A stretch of DNA of 64,000 nt, taken from positions 248,001-312,000 of the forward strand of contig NZ_CP146608.1 of assembly GCF_037113415.1 (NCBI RefSeq), read 5' to 3'. The notes under the pieces were generated by a model. It saw nothing but the letters and a program-made list of their open reading frames with translations. It did not search any database and was not told the origin of the DNA. A program made the position numbers and the translations under genes. The DNA is from Devosia sp. XK-2. Lineage in GTDB: Bacteria > Pseudomonadota > Alphaproteobacteria > Rhizobiales > Devosiaceae. This document shows, piece after piece, positions 53,098-61,799 of the stretch. How positions within the stretch are numbered: the stretch's first letter is position 1; each line of letters opens with the position of its first letter.

Positions 53098-54615
53098 ATG
53101 ACCGAAACCGACTACGCGCTCGAAGCGCGCGGCATCGTCAAGATATTCGGCAATCACGTGGCGCTGGATGCGGTCGATTTTGGCCTGCGGGCCGGCGAAG
53201 TGCATGCATTGCTGGGCGAAAACGGCGCCGGCAAATCCACCCTGATCAAAATCCTGACCGGCGCCTATCGGCCCGATGGCGGCGAAGTGCTGGTCGAGGG
53301 GATGCCGGTTCATCTGGACAATCCCCAGCAGGCCCAGTCCCACGGCATCGGCACGGTCTATCAGGAGGTCAATCTCCTGCCCAATCGCTCCGTCGCCGAA
53401 AATCTGTTTCTCGGTCACCAGCCGACCCGTTTCGGCCTGGTCGATCGTCGCCGCATGGAGCGGGAATCGCGCGATATTCTCAAGCGCTACGGGCTCGACA
53501 TCGATCCTTCGAGCGAATTGGGCGCCTATTCGGTCGCGGTTCAGCAGATCGTGGCCATCGCCCGCGCCGTGCAGCTCTCGGGCAAGGTGCTCATTCTCGA
53601 CGAGCCCACGGCGAGCCTCGACCGCAATGAAGTTGAACGCCTGTTCGAGATCATTCGCGATCTCAAGGCGCGCGGCCTTGCCGTGGTCTTCATCACCCAT
53701 TTTCTCGATCAGGTTTTCGCCCTGGCCGATCGCGTGACCATTCTGCGCAATGGCAAGCTGGTCGAAACCCGTTCGCTTAACGACATGTCCCGCACCGATG
53801 TTGTGCGGTTGATGCTGGGCAAGGACATCGCCTTTTCCGGCGCCACGGGCGTCGAGGATGCCCGCCCCAAGGGCGAAGTTCTGCTCGATTTTGCCGGTTA
53901 TGGCCGCAAACGCAGCGTGCATCCGTTCAATCTGACCATCCATAAGGGCGAGGTCATTGGCGTGGCCGGCCTGCTCGGCTCGGGACGAACGGAAATGGCC
54001 CGGATCATGTTCGGTGCCGATGCGGCCGACGAGGGGGACGTTGCGCTCGCCGGCAACAAGACATCCATTGCTCGACCCACCGATGCCATCGCCCATGGTT
54101 TCGGCTTCTGCCCCGAAGATCGCAAGGCCGAGGGCATTTTCGGCGATCTTTCGGTGCGCGAAAACATCATTATCGCCCTGCAGGGCAAGCTCGGCTGGTT
54201 CAGCGCGCTCAACCGCGACGAACAATTGGAAATCGCCGGCCGGTTCGGTGAGTCCATGGATATCCGCGCGGCCTCGCTCGACATGCCGATCAAGCTTTTG
54301 TCGGGCGGCAACCAGCAAAAGGTCATCCTCTCGCGCTGGCTGGCCACCGATCCGGCCTTTCTCATTCTGGACGAGCCGACGCGGGGCATCGATGTCGGCG
54401 CCCATGCCGAAATCGTGCGCACCATCAACCGGCTGCGCGACGAAGGGCTGGCGCTGGTGGTCATCTCATCCGAACTGGACGAAGTCGTCGCCTATTCCTC
54501 GCGCATCGTGGTCATGCGCGACCGGGAAATGGTGGCCGAACTCAATGGCGAAAACATCAATCCGGGCGTCATCGTGCAGGCGATCGCCAATCATCGTGAC
54601 GAGGAGCCGGCATGA
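53098..54615 (+). CDS. ytfR: Galactofuranose-type ABC transporter dual ATPase YtfR
   Basis: ATG 53098 gives 505 residues with two fused ATPase domains, as in RbsA/YtfR. The N half has Walker A GENGAGKSTLIK, Q-loop TVYQEVNLLPNRSVAENLF, signature-like YSVAVQQIVAIARAV and Walker B LILDEPTASLD. The C half has a degenerate P-loop GVAGLLGSGRTEMAR, signature LLSGGNQQKVILSRWL and Walker B LILDEPTRGIDVGAH. Degeneracy of the second P-loop is normal here. It overlaps the next permease by four bases. Confidence 0.94.
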   Translation: MTETDYALEARGIVKIFGNHVALDAVDFGLRAGEVHALLGENGAGKSTLIKILTGAYRPDGGEVLVEGMPVHLDNPQQAQSHGIGTVYQEVNLLPNRSVAENLFLGHQPTRFGLVDRRRMERESRDILKRYGLDIDPSSELGAYSVAVQQIVAIARAVQLSGKVLILDEPTASLDRNEVERLFEIIRDLKARGLAVVFITHFLDQVFALADRVTILRNGKLVETRSLNDMSRTDVVRLMLGKDIAFSGATGVEDARPKGEVLLDFAGYGRKRSVHPFNLTIHKGEVIGVAGLLGSGRTEMARIMFGADAADEGDVALAGNKTSIARPTDAIAHGFGFCPEDRKAEGIFGDLSVRENIIIALQGKLGWFSALNRDEQLEIAGRFGESMDIRAASLDMPIKLLSGGNQQKVILSRWLATDPAFLILDEPTRGIDVGAHAEIVRTINRLRDEGLALVVISSELDEVVAYSSRIVVMRDREMVAELNGENINPGVIVQAIANHRDEEPA

Positions 54616-55610
54616 TGCGGCGTTTCCTTTCCCGTCTGGCCAACCCGCAATTGATCGCGCTGGCCGGTGTGCTGCTGATCAACTGGCTGCTATTCCCTAA
54701 TTTCTTCCGCGTCACCTGGCAGGACGGGCGCTTGTTCGGCAGCCTGATCGATGTGCTCAATCGCGGCGCCCCGGTTGCTATCCTCGCCATTGGCATGGTG
54801 GGCGTCATCGCCACCAAGGGCGTTGACCTGTCCGTGGGCGCGGTCATGGCCATGGCCGGCGCGGTTGCCGCGACCCTGGTAGTCGCCGGTTATCCCGCGC
54901 CGGTGGCGGTTGTGGCCGCCCTTGCGGTGGGCATAGCCTGTGGCCTCTGGAACGGTTTTCTCGTCGCTGTGCTCGACATCCAGCCCATCGTGGCAACGCT
55001 GGTGCTGATGGTGGCCGGGCGCGGCATTGCCCAGCTTATCACCGAAGGCTTCATCGTGACCTTCACCGACCCCGTGCTGATCTTTATCGGCACCGGCTCG
55101 TTCCTGGGTCTGCCCATGGCCGCGGTCATCGCCATAGCGCTGCTCATTGTGGTGACGCTTCTGGTGCGCAAGACGGCGCTGGGTCTGTTTATCGAGGCAG
55201 TCGGGGTCAATCGCGCCGCCGCGAGCCTGGCCGGTATCCGCAGCCGCATGCTGCTGCTCTATGTCTATGGCCTGTCCGGGCTCTGCGCCGCCATTGCCGG
55301 CATCATCGTGGCCGGCGATATCCGGGGCGCCGATGTCAATAATGCCGGGCTCTGGCTGGAGCTCGACGCCATTCTCGCCGTGGTCATCGGCGGTACCTCC
55401 CTGCTCGGCGGACGCTTCTCGGTGCCCCTGGCCGTGGTCGGCGCCATTATCATCCAGGCCATGAATACCGGCATTCTGGTCTCCGGCTTCCCGCCCGAGT
55501 TCAATCTCATCGTCAAGGCCGCGCTGATCTTCATCGTGCTCATCATCCAATCGCCGCTGGCAACGCACATCGTCCCCTTGCGCCGTCCGGCCCGGGAGGC
55601 CAGGAAATGA
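54612..55610 (+). CDS. ytfT: Galactofuranose-type ABC transporter permease YtfT
   Basis: This 332-residue RbsC-family permease has 8-10 helices; NRGAPVAILAIGMVGVIATKGVDLSVGAVMAMAG and GLWNGFLVAVLDIQPIVATLVLMVAGRGIAQLITEG match YtfT. It overlaps the ATPase stop and the YjfF start by four bases each. With YjfF it forms the membrane channel. Orthology is supported by the intact ytfQ-ytfR-ytfT-yjfF order. Confidence 0.92.
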   Translation: MMRRFLSRLANPQLIALAGVLLINWLLFPNFFRVTWQDGRLFGSLIDVLNRGAPVAILAIGMVGVIATKGVDLSVGAVMAMAGAVAATLVVAGYPAPVAVVAALAVGIACGLWNGFLVAVLDIQPIVATLVLMVAGRGIAQLITEGFIVTFTDPVLIFIGTGSFLGLPMAAVIAIALLIVVTLLVRKTALGLFIEAVGVNRAAASLAGIRSRMLLLYVYGLSGLCAAIAGIIVAGDIRGADVNNAGLWLELDAILAVVIGGTSLLGGRFSVPLAVVGAIIIQAMNTGILVSGFPPEFNLIVKAALIFIVLIIQSPLATHIVPLRRPAREARK

Positions 55611-56575
55611 GCCGTAGCCTTCGCCCCCTGGTCGCCACTGCGGTTATCTTCGCCATTGCCTATGCGCTGGCGGTCATGCAGTTCCCCTCCATGTTCTCGA
55701 CGCGGGTGCTGGGCAATTTCCTCACCGACAATGCCTTTCTCGGCATTACCGCCGTCGGCATGACCTTTGTCATCATTTCCGGCGGCATCGATCTCTCGGT
55801 CGGCGCCGTCATCGGCTTTACCGGTGTGCTGATTGCCGTGCTCATCACCTGGGCCGGCTGGCATCCGCTGGCCGCCTTCGCTCTGGCCCTGGCCATCGCT
55901 GCCAGCTTTGGCGGCATTATGGGCCTGGCCATCCACTATCTGCAGGTGCCCGCCTTCATCGTTACCCTGGCCGGCATGTTCCTGGCCCGGGGCGGCGCTT
56001 CCGTCCTCACCCAGGATTCGGTGCCCATCGACCACGATTTCTACGACTGGATTTCCGATCTCATCATCCGCCTGCCCGGTGGCGGCAGGCTCAGCTTCAT
56101 CGGCCTGCTGATGGTCGCCGTGTTCATTATTGGCGCGCTGGTGGCCCACCGCACCCGTTTCGGCTCCTATGTCTATGCTCTGGGCGGCAACCAGACCTCG
56201 GCCTCGCTGATGGGCGTTCCTGTCGCCCGTACCACAATTGGCGTCTATATGCTGTCCTCCGTGCTTGCCGCCTTGGCGGGAATCGTCTTCTCCCTTTATA
56301 CTTCCGCGGGTTATCCACTCGCCGCTGTGGGGGTCGAACTCGACGCGATCAGTGCGGTAGTCATCGGGGGCACGCTGCTCACCGGCGGTTATGGTTTTGT
56401 GCTGGGCACGTTTATCGGGGTGATGCTTCTGGGTCTGGTGCAGACCTATATCATCTTCGACGGGACGCTCTCGAGCTGGTGGACCAAGATCGTCATCGGT
56501 GCATTGCTGTTCCTGTTCATCGTGCTCCAGAGGCTGATTTTCGCGGCCTCGGCCCAAGGAGAGAAAGCGTCATAG
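55607..56575 (+). CDS. yjfF: Galactofuranose-type ABC transporter permease YjfF
   Basis: This 322-residue RbsC-family permease is the second membrane subunit: LTDNAFLGITAVGMTFVIISGGIDLSVGAVIGFTG and LQVPAFIVTLAGMFLARG followed by YVYALGGNQTSASLMGVPV. Two different permeases are a hallmark of the Ytf system. It overlaps the ytfT stop by ATGA and is followed 65 bp later by a GntR regulator. Confidence 0.92.
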   Translation: MSRSLRPLVATAVIFAIAYALAVMQFPSMFSTRVLGNFLTDNAFLGITAVGMTFVIISGGIDLSVGAVIGFTGVLIAVLITWAGWHPLAAFALALAIAASFGGIMGLAIHYLQVPAFIVTLAGMFLARGGASVLTQDSVPIDHDFYDWISDLIIRLPGGGRLSFIGLLMVAVFIIGALVAHRTRFGSYVYALGGNQTSASLMGVPVARTTIGVYMLSSVLAALAGIVFSLYTSAGYPLAAVGVELDAISAVVIGGTLLTGGYGFVLGTFIGVMLLGLVQTYIIFDGTLSSWWTKIVIGALLFLFIVLQRLIFAASAQGEKAS

Positions 56576-56640
56576 ATGTGCTGCGTAAATCCGGCGCCCA
56601 AAGCTGATCGCCTGGCCGAGGGAGCTCGGAAAGCGCTGTC

Positions 56641-57369
56641 ATGATCGAAACTGGCGGCCTGATCCGCTCGCTCTCCGGCCGCCGGGCGGCGCGCAATTTC
56701 CACACCTTCGTCATTAACGAGATCGGTCACGCAATCGTCACCGGTGAGTTCGCCGTCGGCTCGGTTCTGGCCAGCGACGCGGCGATGATGGAAACCTATG
56801 GTGTGTCGCGCACCGTGCTGCGCGAGGCGCTCAAGACGTTGGAGGCCAAGGGCCTGGTCGAGGCGCGCCCAAAGGTCGGAACCCGCGTTTCGCCCCGCAG
56901 CCGCTGGAACTTCTTCGACCCGCTGGTCCTGGCCTGGCATTTCAACGCGCCGCCCGACCCCGATCTTTATGCGAGCCTGTTCCGCGTCCGCCATGCCCTG
57001 GAAGGGCCGATGGTTCGGCTCGCCGCCAGCCAGCGCACGGCCGAGCATGTCCGCCTGCTCAAATATTGGTGCCACCAGATGGAAACGGCCGACGACAGCC
57101 TGGAACAGTTCGGCCTGGCTTGCCTCGAAGTGCATGGCGTGATCGCCGAAAGCGCCCGCGACCCGCTGCTCCGTTCGGTCATCGGCGTTGTCGAGTTGAC
57201 CCTGGCTCTGGCGCTCACCCGCGATGCGGCCATGACCGGCACGGACTATCGGCAGCGCTCCACGGCCCTGTTCATCACCCTGACCGCCGCCATCGAGCAG
57301 GGCGTGCCCGACCAGGCCGAGGCAATTATGGAGCGCTGCAGGGCCCTCGACCGCGAGCAGGTGGGCTAA
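56641..57369 (+). CDS. GntR/FadR-family transcriptional regulator
   Basis: This 242-residue protein has a GntR winged helix (FVINEIGHAIVTGEFAVGSVLASDAAMMETYGVSRTVLREALKTLEAKGLVEARPKVGTRV) and a C-terminal all-helical FCD ligand domain (LFRVRHALEGPMVRLAASQRT, CLEVHGVIAESARDPLLRSVIG, with the metal-type His). The Arg-containing RWNFFDPLVLAWH segment is typical of regulators of galactonate or other sugar acids. It lies 65 bp after yjfF on the same strand, so it likely controls the importer. Confidence 0.9.
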   Translation: MIETGGLIRSLSGRRAARNFHTFVINEIGHAIVTGEFAVGSVLASDAAMMETYGVSRTVLREALKTLEAKGLVEARPKVGTRVSPRSRWNFFDPLVLAWHFNAPPDPDLYASLFRVRHALEGPMVRLAASQRTAEHVRLLKYWCHQMETADDSLEQFGLACLEVHGVIAESARDPLLRSVIGVVELTLALALTRDAAMTGTDYRQRSTALFITLTAAIEQGVPDQAEAIMERCRALDREQVG

Positions 57370-57382
57370 GCCGGGCGCCCTA

Positions 57383-59170
57383 CTAGTTCAGCGTCGCGGC
57401 GGCCGGCTGCTCGGCATCGGGCTGCAGCAGGGCCGATTGCGGGGCCATCACCCGGCAGGCTGTCTCGGGAAGATCGTCCACGATCTTGCCCAGATCGGCA
57501 ACAATCCGGTTGAAATAGGTGTAGTGGATATTGGCTTGGCGCAGATCGTTGCACACGTTCTTGTCGTAGCCCGGCTTGACCGCTAGAAGCGCATTCCAGG
57601 CCTGCAAGGCCGGCTCCCTCTGGTTCGCACCGGCATAGATTACGGCCTTCATCAGCCAGTAGCGATAGTCCTTGGGCAGCGATTGGCTATTGAGATAGGC
57701 CAGGGCCGCTTCCAGGTCGCCGGCGGCATAGCGCTCCAATGCCAGCATGATATAGCCTTGGGAACCGAGCGAGGGGATTTGCTGCAATCCCGTTTCGATT
57801 AACGGCAGGCCACGCTCCGGACGTCCCAGGGAGACAAAGGCCTTGCCGATCAGCACTTTCAGGCGGGCGTCGCCGCTATAGCGCAGCAGCATTCTGTCCG
57901 CGAGATTTTCCAGCGCCGTGACCTGTCCCGCATCATAGGCGGCCGCCATTTGCGCCAGATGTGGAAAGAATGTTTCGGGCGAAAGCAGGCTCGCCGTCTG
58001 CGCGGCCTGCTGCAGTCGCTGCCGGAAGATCTCGGAATCCTCGCCCTTCGAGGCGGCGAAACGCGCTTGCCTTTGGAGCGCCAGGCTCATCAACGCCCAG
58101 GCATGTCCATTCTTGGGGTGGTTGCGCACCACCCGCTCCAGGCAACCGGCAACGTCGTTGAGCAGCATGATATCGTCCGAAAACGCATTGCGCTGCGCTC
58201 TGGCAATGCAGGTGCTGTCCTCCTCGAGGCCGCCCTGCTGCGTTCGGTCCAATATGACCGGTATGGCGCCTTCCAGCCCCAGCAGATCGGCGGCAATGGC
58301 TTGCACGATCGCGGCCGCGCCATCGCCTGATTCGAGGCCGACCGTGCGGTCCGATGCCCACATGACCTGATTGGTCTGCATATCGGTCAGATACCATCTG
58401 ACCGAAGCCCAGCCATCGTCCAGGCGGACATAGGTCGCCAGCGAGAACACGTGCTGATCGGTCCAGCCATCGCCCGATGTCTGGTCGACGGATCGCTGCT
58501 GATTGGGTGCGCGGCCCGCATCGATGATGCGCACACCATCATAGCGCGTCATCTGCGCGATGATCTGGTCGCCTAATATGCGCGCGAAATCGCTATCGGT
58601 GCTGGCGCCGGTCTCCAGTTCCTGAACGACGATCCATACCTGTCCAATGCCGGCCTTTGCATCCGCTGCCGAGAGCCGGGACCATAAGGCGAGCATGGCG
58701 ATGGTGAGAATGACGCCAGCCAGAACGGCCGTGGGCAGGCGCCATCGGCGCAGCGGTTCGGCCGCTACTGGCACTAGCGGCGCGGCCGGGGGAGCGGCTG
58801 CCGGCAATTCGTCATGCGGCTCGCTAAAGTCGAATTCAGGATAGTAATGCCCTTTGGGCAACCGGATCACGACCCGATGCGGGTCTTTTGATTCGTTGTA
58901 ATATTTGGCCAGCGCGCTGCGCAAACGATTGGCCGTAATGCGCACGATCGGATCCTGGGTGGGATCGAAATCGGTATCTTTCCCCAGCGCCTCTACCGCC
59001 ACCGAATAGGACTTGATTCGTTCGGCGCGACCGGCCAGCGCTTCATCCACGACATAGCGCAGGAACCGTTTGATCTGCTCTGCCTCGGAAAAGTACTCCG
59101 AAGCACAAATTCTATCGAGGGCCTCAAGAATGTCGTCTCGAAATTCTGTCTTATGTTTCGAATATTTCAT
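57383..59170 (-). CDS. Membrane-anchored winged-helix-like/TPR protein
   Basis: This 595-residue protein has an N-terminal ~115-residue cytoplasmic domain (SEAEQIKRFLRYVVDEALAG, KSYSVAVEALGKDTDFDP, DPIVRITANRLRSALAKYY, RVVIRLPKGHYYPEF). This domain is found at the start of many proteobacterial adenylate-cyclase-like and TPR proteins and looks like a winged helix. A Pro/Ala linker and one TM helix (residues 146-165) follow, then a periplasmic region with an integral alpha/beta part and TPR-like helices (AWALMSLALQRQARF, LKVLIGKAFVSLGRPERGLPLIETGL). The role may be signal-dependent gene control, CadC-like, but is unproven. Confidence 0.75.
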   Translation of the reverse strand: MKYSKHKTEFRDDILEALDRICASEYFSEAEQIKRFLRYVVDEALAGRAERIKSYSVAVEALGKDTDFDPTQDPIVRITANRLRSALAKYYNESKDPHRVVIRLPKGHYYPEFDFSEPHDELPAAAPPAAPLVPVAAEPLRRWRLPTAVLAGVILTIAMLALWSRLSAADAKAGIGQVWIVVQELETGASTDSDFARILGDQIIAQMTRYDGVRIIDAGRAPNQQRSVDQTSGDGWTDQHVFSLATYVRLDDGWASVRWYLTDMQTNQVMWASDRTVGLESGDGAAAIVQAIAADLLGLEGAIPVILDRTQQGGLEEDSTCIARAQRNAFSDDIMLLNDVAGCLERVVRNHPKNGHAWALMSLALQRQARFAASKGEDSEIFRQRLQQAAQTASLLSPETFFPHLAQMAAAYDAGQVTALENLADRMLLRYSGDARLKVLIGKAFVSLGRPERGLPLIETGLQQIPSLGSQGYIMLALERYAAGDLEAALAYLNSQSLPKDYRYWLMKAVIYAGANQREPALQAWNALLAVKPGYDKNVCNDLRQANIHYTYFNRIVADLGKIVDDLPETACRVMAPQSALLQPDAEQPAAATLN

Positions 59171-59817
59171 TCTCGCCCCTTATCGTACACCGCGATCGAT
59201 TCAGGGTGTGTTGCCGCGTCCGCCGCTTCGGCGTATGTCAGAACATTTGGTGTAGACGCTCCGGGTTGCACGTTTTCTTTGGCAGTGCTGTATCAAAAAA
59301 GTGTTTGCTACGCGGTAAATAGATCGGTTCTCCCCCGTGTATCGCGCGTTCTCAAATTCATGAGAATTCCATATTAATAATAAGAAAATTGCTTCCATAG
59401 TAAAAAAGCGGTCGAAAACGGCCGATATGCAGGCATTTTCCGGTGCTTTCGCACCTGAATTCGGGCGCATCGATTGTGGAAACATACCTAAAGAACTGTC
59501 AGGATGCGGGCGTTGCGTCGAGTGCGTTACCGTTACATCTGGCCCTGGATGCACAGGAAAATCGTTAAAATAGAGTGCGATAGGACGCCTGTGGAGTGTC
59601 GTCGCCGCTATTGTTCATATTCTGCAGTCGAACTGTCCGGAATGATTTGGATGCGCGCGATTTAAGCGCCGCTGAAACGTCATGACGCCCGTTCATAACC
59701 GGCTGTAACGTATGCTGAGGGCTATTTAGTCTGCACCCTGCAGTACACCTGCGCCGCTTCCATGCCGTTCTGGCATTGGATGGCGCGGGCTCGACAACTG
59801 CAAGGAGGCATTTGCCC
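59171..59817. other. Long AT-rich intergenic region (647 bp)
   Basis: This divergent region between the TPR protein gene and the Fis-type gene is clearly more AT-rich than its surroundings, notably 59340-59420, with short arms AATTC/GAATT near 59357. It carries no credible ORF. It must contain promoters for both genes and perhaps a regulatory RNA, but I see no decisive structure. Confidence 0.5.
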
Positions 59818-60453
59818 GTGGCTGAAAAGCTGTCCCTATTCGGCTCCTATGGGCCACATCCTGAAGCACGTGTCTTTGGGCGTCGCCCGGCCAATGCGGC
59901 TCCGGCATTCAGGCAGCGGGCGCCCACTTTCGGCAAGCAGATACGTAGCCCGGCGCCGCCCCTGTCGCTGCAACGTGTCCGGCTTTCCCAGCTCCGCTCC
60001 GAGCTGGTGCATCTGTTTGAAGATCCCGCTTTTCCTGGCGATGCGCCCGATTTTGTCCTTGTTGAAGCCGATAATACGCCGCGCTTGCTGATTGGCGGCA
60101 AGGCCATGGTGGCCGTGGACGAACAAACCGGGCAGCTTGTTTTTATCGAGACCGCGGGCGCCTGCGATACAACCATTATCACGGCCAGCGACGACCGGCT
60201 CATTGACCATATCATGGGCCATTTCAGCGGCCAGGCTCAGGCAGACATGCCGGTCAGGGCGAGTAACGCAGCCAAAAGCCTGGTCGGCCAGACCCTGCAG
60301 GATATCGAGCGGCACGTTATCCTGCAGACCCTGCGGCACTGCGGTGGAAACAGGACCCGAACGGCCAGGATGCTTGGCGTGTCGCTGCGCACGGTCCGGA
60401 ACAAGCTCCGCTCCTATTGGCTTGATCGCGAGGACGGTGAGGCCACCCTTTGA
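59818..60453 (+). CDS. Fis/NtrC-type helix-turn-helix protein
   Basis: GTG 59818 is nine bases after a consensus AGGAGG and gives 211 residues. The last ~45 residues (LQDIERHVILQTLRHCGGNRTRTARMLGVSLRTVRNKLRSY) are the Fis/NtrC C-terminal DNA-binding domain. No AAA+ sigma-54 activator domain is present. The middle (residues ~50-130) holds a small unrecognised domain (DFVLVEADNTPRLLIGGKAMVAVDEQTGQLVFIETAG), reminiscent of FlbD/TacA-like accessory regulators. It may be a nucleoid-type or sigma-54-independent regulator of the following surface-protein genes; inferred. Confidence 0.8.
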   Translation: MAEKLSLFGSYGPHPEARVFGRRPANAAPAFRQRAPTFGKQIRSPAPPLSLQRVRLSQLRSELVHLFEDPAFPGDAPDFVLVEADNTPRLLIGGKAMVAVDEQTGQLVFIETAGACDTTIITASDDRLIDHIMGHFSGQAQADMPVRASNAAKSLVGQTLQDIERHVILQTLRHCGGNRTRTARMLGVSLRTVRNKLRSYWLDREDGEATL

Positions 60454-60515
60454 GGGCCCAATAGCGCGCCCGGCAATCCGACATCCAGGCCAAGCGTCCA
60501 GGTCGCTTGCAGCCT

Positions 60516-60554
60516 GGGGGGATGGTGCCCGAAACGGCCTCCGGCCATCCCCCC
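60516..60554 (+). terminator. Stem-loop downstream of the Fis-type gene
   Basis: GGGGGGATGG (60516-60525) pairs perfectly with CCATCCCCCC (60545-60554), with a 19-base loop, 62 bases after the stop. No T-run follows. Probable transcript end before the collagen-like gene. Confidence 0.5.
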
Positions 60555-60716
60555 TACGGCCGCTGTGAACCCCGACGATACCGTTTGTTACTGGTGACCC
60601 GCTGCCATCGACACCTAGCCTTGTTTTCGGTGGCGCAGATTCTCAAAGCCAATTGCCGGCTTTAATCAATGGATGTGCCTCCGCGTAAAAGTAAAAGGTC
60701 AACTGGAGGCCAGACA

Positions 60717-61601
60717 ATGAAACCGACTCTCCCAATACTCGCAGGGGCTTTGGTCACTGCCTTGATGTTGGCGCCCCCCGCGTCGGCGCAATCTCTTTTG
60801 GGGCTCATAGGAGGAAGCGACAGCGGCGCATTGATAACGGTCGGCTCGGGCGATGCCGGCGACAGCGGTCTTGTCAATGTTGGTCTGGGCGGCGGCGGCG
60901 GCAATGTGCTTGATGCCAATGTCGGCGGCCTGGCCAATGCCAATGTCAGCAGCGGCGGCGACAGCGGGCTGCTTGGCGTTGATGCCGGCCTGCTCGGTGA
61001 CACCGCCAATGCCAGCGTCGGTGTCGGCGGCAGCTCGGGCCTGGTCGATGCGAACGCTAGCCTGCTCGGCGGCACTGCCACCGCCAGCGTCGGCGTCGGT
61101 GGCAGTTCGGGCCTGATCGATGCAGACGTCTGCCTTCTCAATTGCGGCACCAATGGTGGTCCGGGCGGCCCCGGCGGACCGGGTGGCCCGGGTGGTCCTG
61201 GCGGCCCCGGTGGTCCGGGCGGTCCTGGTGGCCCAGGCGCTCCCGGCGGCGGTGGCGGCTCCGGCGGCTCGTCTTCTGCCGCCAATGCCGGCGCCCTGCG
61301 CTGCGTTGGTGCCGATCCTCAGGCGGCGCTCGCCCTGTTCAACCGCACGCCGGTGACCAGCAGGGAAGTGTCGAACTGGCATGGTGCCGGCGACGTACAG
61401 GTGTTCCCGATCAAGCTGTGCGATCCCCAGCGGCGCCAGTTGGCAGCGACCCTGTCCAGCCATCCCAAGCTGGGTGTCCTGCAGACCTCGCTCATGACCG
61501 CGCCTGCCATCTCCTCGGCTCTGAGCCGGGCCGGCTATAGCCCGCGCAATGCCTTTGCGGTCGCGAGCAGCTTCAACCGCGTGACGATCTACGTTTATTA
61601 A
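60717..61601 (+). CDS. Secreted collagen-like (Gly-Gly-Pro repeat) protein
   Basis: ATG 60717, seven bases after GGAGG, gives 294 residues with a signal peptide (ILAGALVTALMLAPPASAQ). The mature part starts with Gly/Ser/Asn-rich modules, including two or three ~24-residue repeats (GLVDANASLLGGTATASVGVG). Then comes a collagen-like tract of nine GGP and one GAP triplets (residues 147-176), a Gly/Ser linker and a compact ~90-residue C-terminal domain with two Cys (LRCVGADPQAALALFNRT ... FPIKLCDPQRRQ). The C-terminal domain is not one I recognise. Probably exported to the surface or matrix; function unknown. Confidence 0.8.
   Translation: MKPTLPILAGALVTALMLAPPASAQSLLGLIGGSDSGALITVGSGDAGDSGLVNVGLGGGGGNVLDANVGGLANANVSSGGDSGLLGVDAGLLGDTANASVGVGGSSGLVDANASLLGGTATASVGVGGSSGLIDADVCLLNCGTNGGPGGPGGPGGPGGPGGPGGPGGPGGPGAPGGGGGSGGSSSAANAGALRCVGADPQAALALFNRTPVTSREVSNWHGAGDVQVFPIKLCDPQRRQLAATLSSHPKLGVLQTSLMTAPAISSALSRAGYSPRNAFAVASSFNRVTIYVY
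61155..61244 (+). repeat. Collagen-like GGP triplet tract
   Basis: Ten nine-base units encode (Gly-Gly-Pro)x9 and Gly-Ala-Pro. The glycine and proline codons vary from unit to unit (GGT, GGC, GGA; CCG, CCC, CCT, CCA), so the protein pattern is preserved without identical DNA copies. Confidence 0.85.
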
Positions 61602-61799
61602 TACCTCCCAGCGAGGATCGCCCTCGCGCCAGCAACGGCGCGGGGGCGACCGGATGTCGTCCACACACAACGCCAGGACCTCCCAAGAAAGGGAAGAAAT
61701 GCAAATGCGAGCTGCCGAACGGCGCCGGGACCATAATCTCGAACTCTCGCCTGTCGCGCCCGCGCAAGGCGGACCAAAGCCTTGCTCGGAGGCTTAGCC

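Noticed and set aside
60662..61285. Minus-strand proline-rich ORF opposite the collagen-like gene
   Set aside because: A GGP-encoding tract reads as Pro-Gly-Pro on the other strand too; the plus strand has the signal peptide, Shine-Dalgarno and C-terminal domain.
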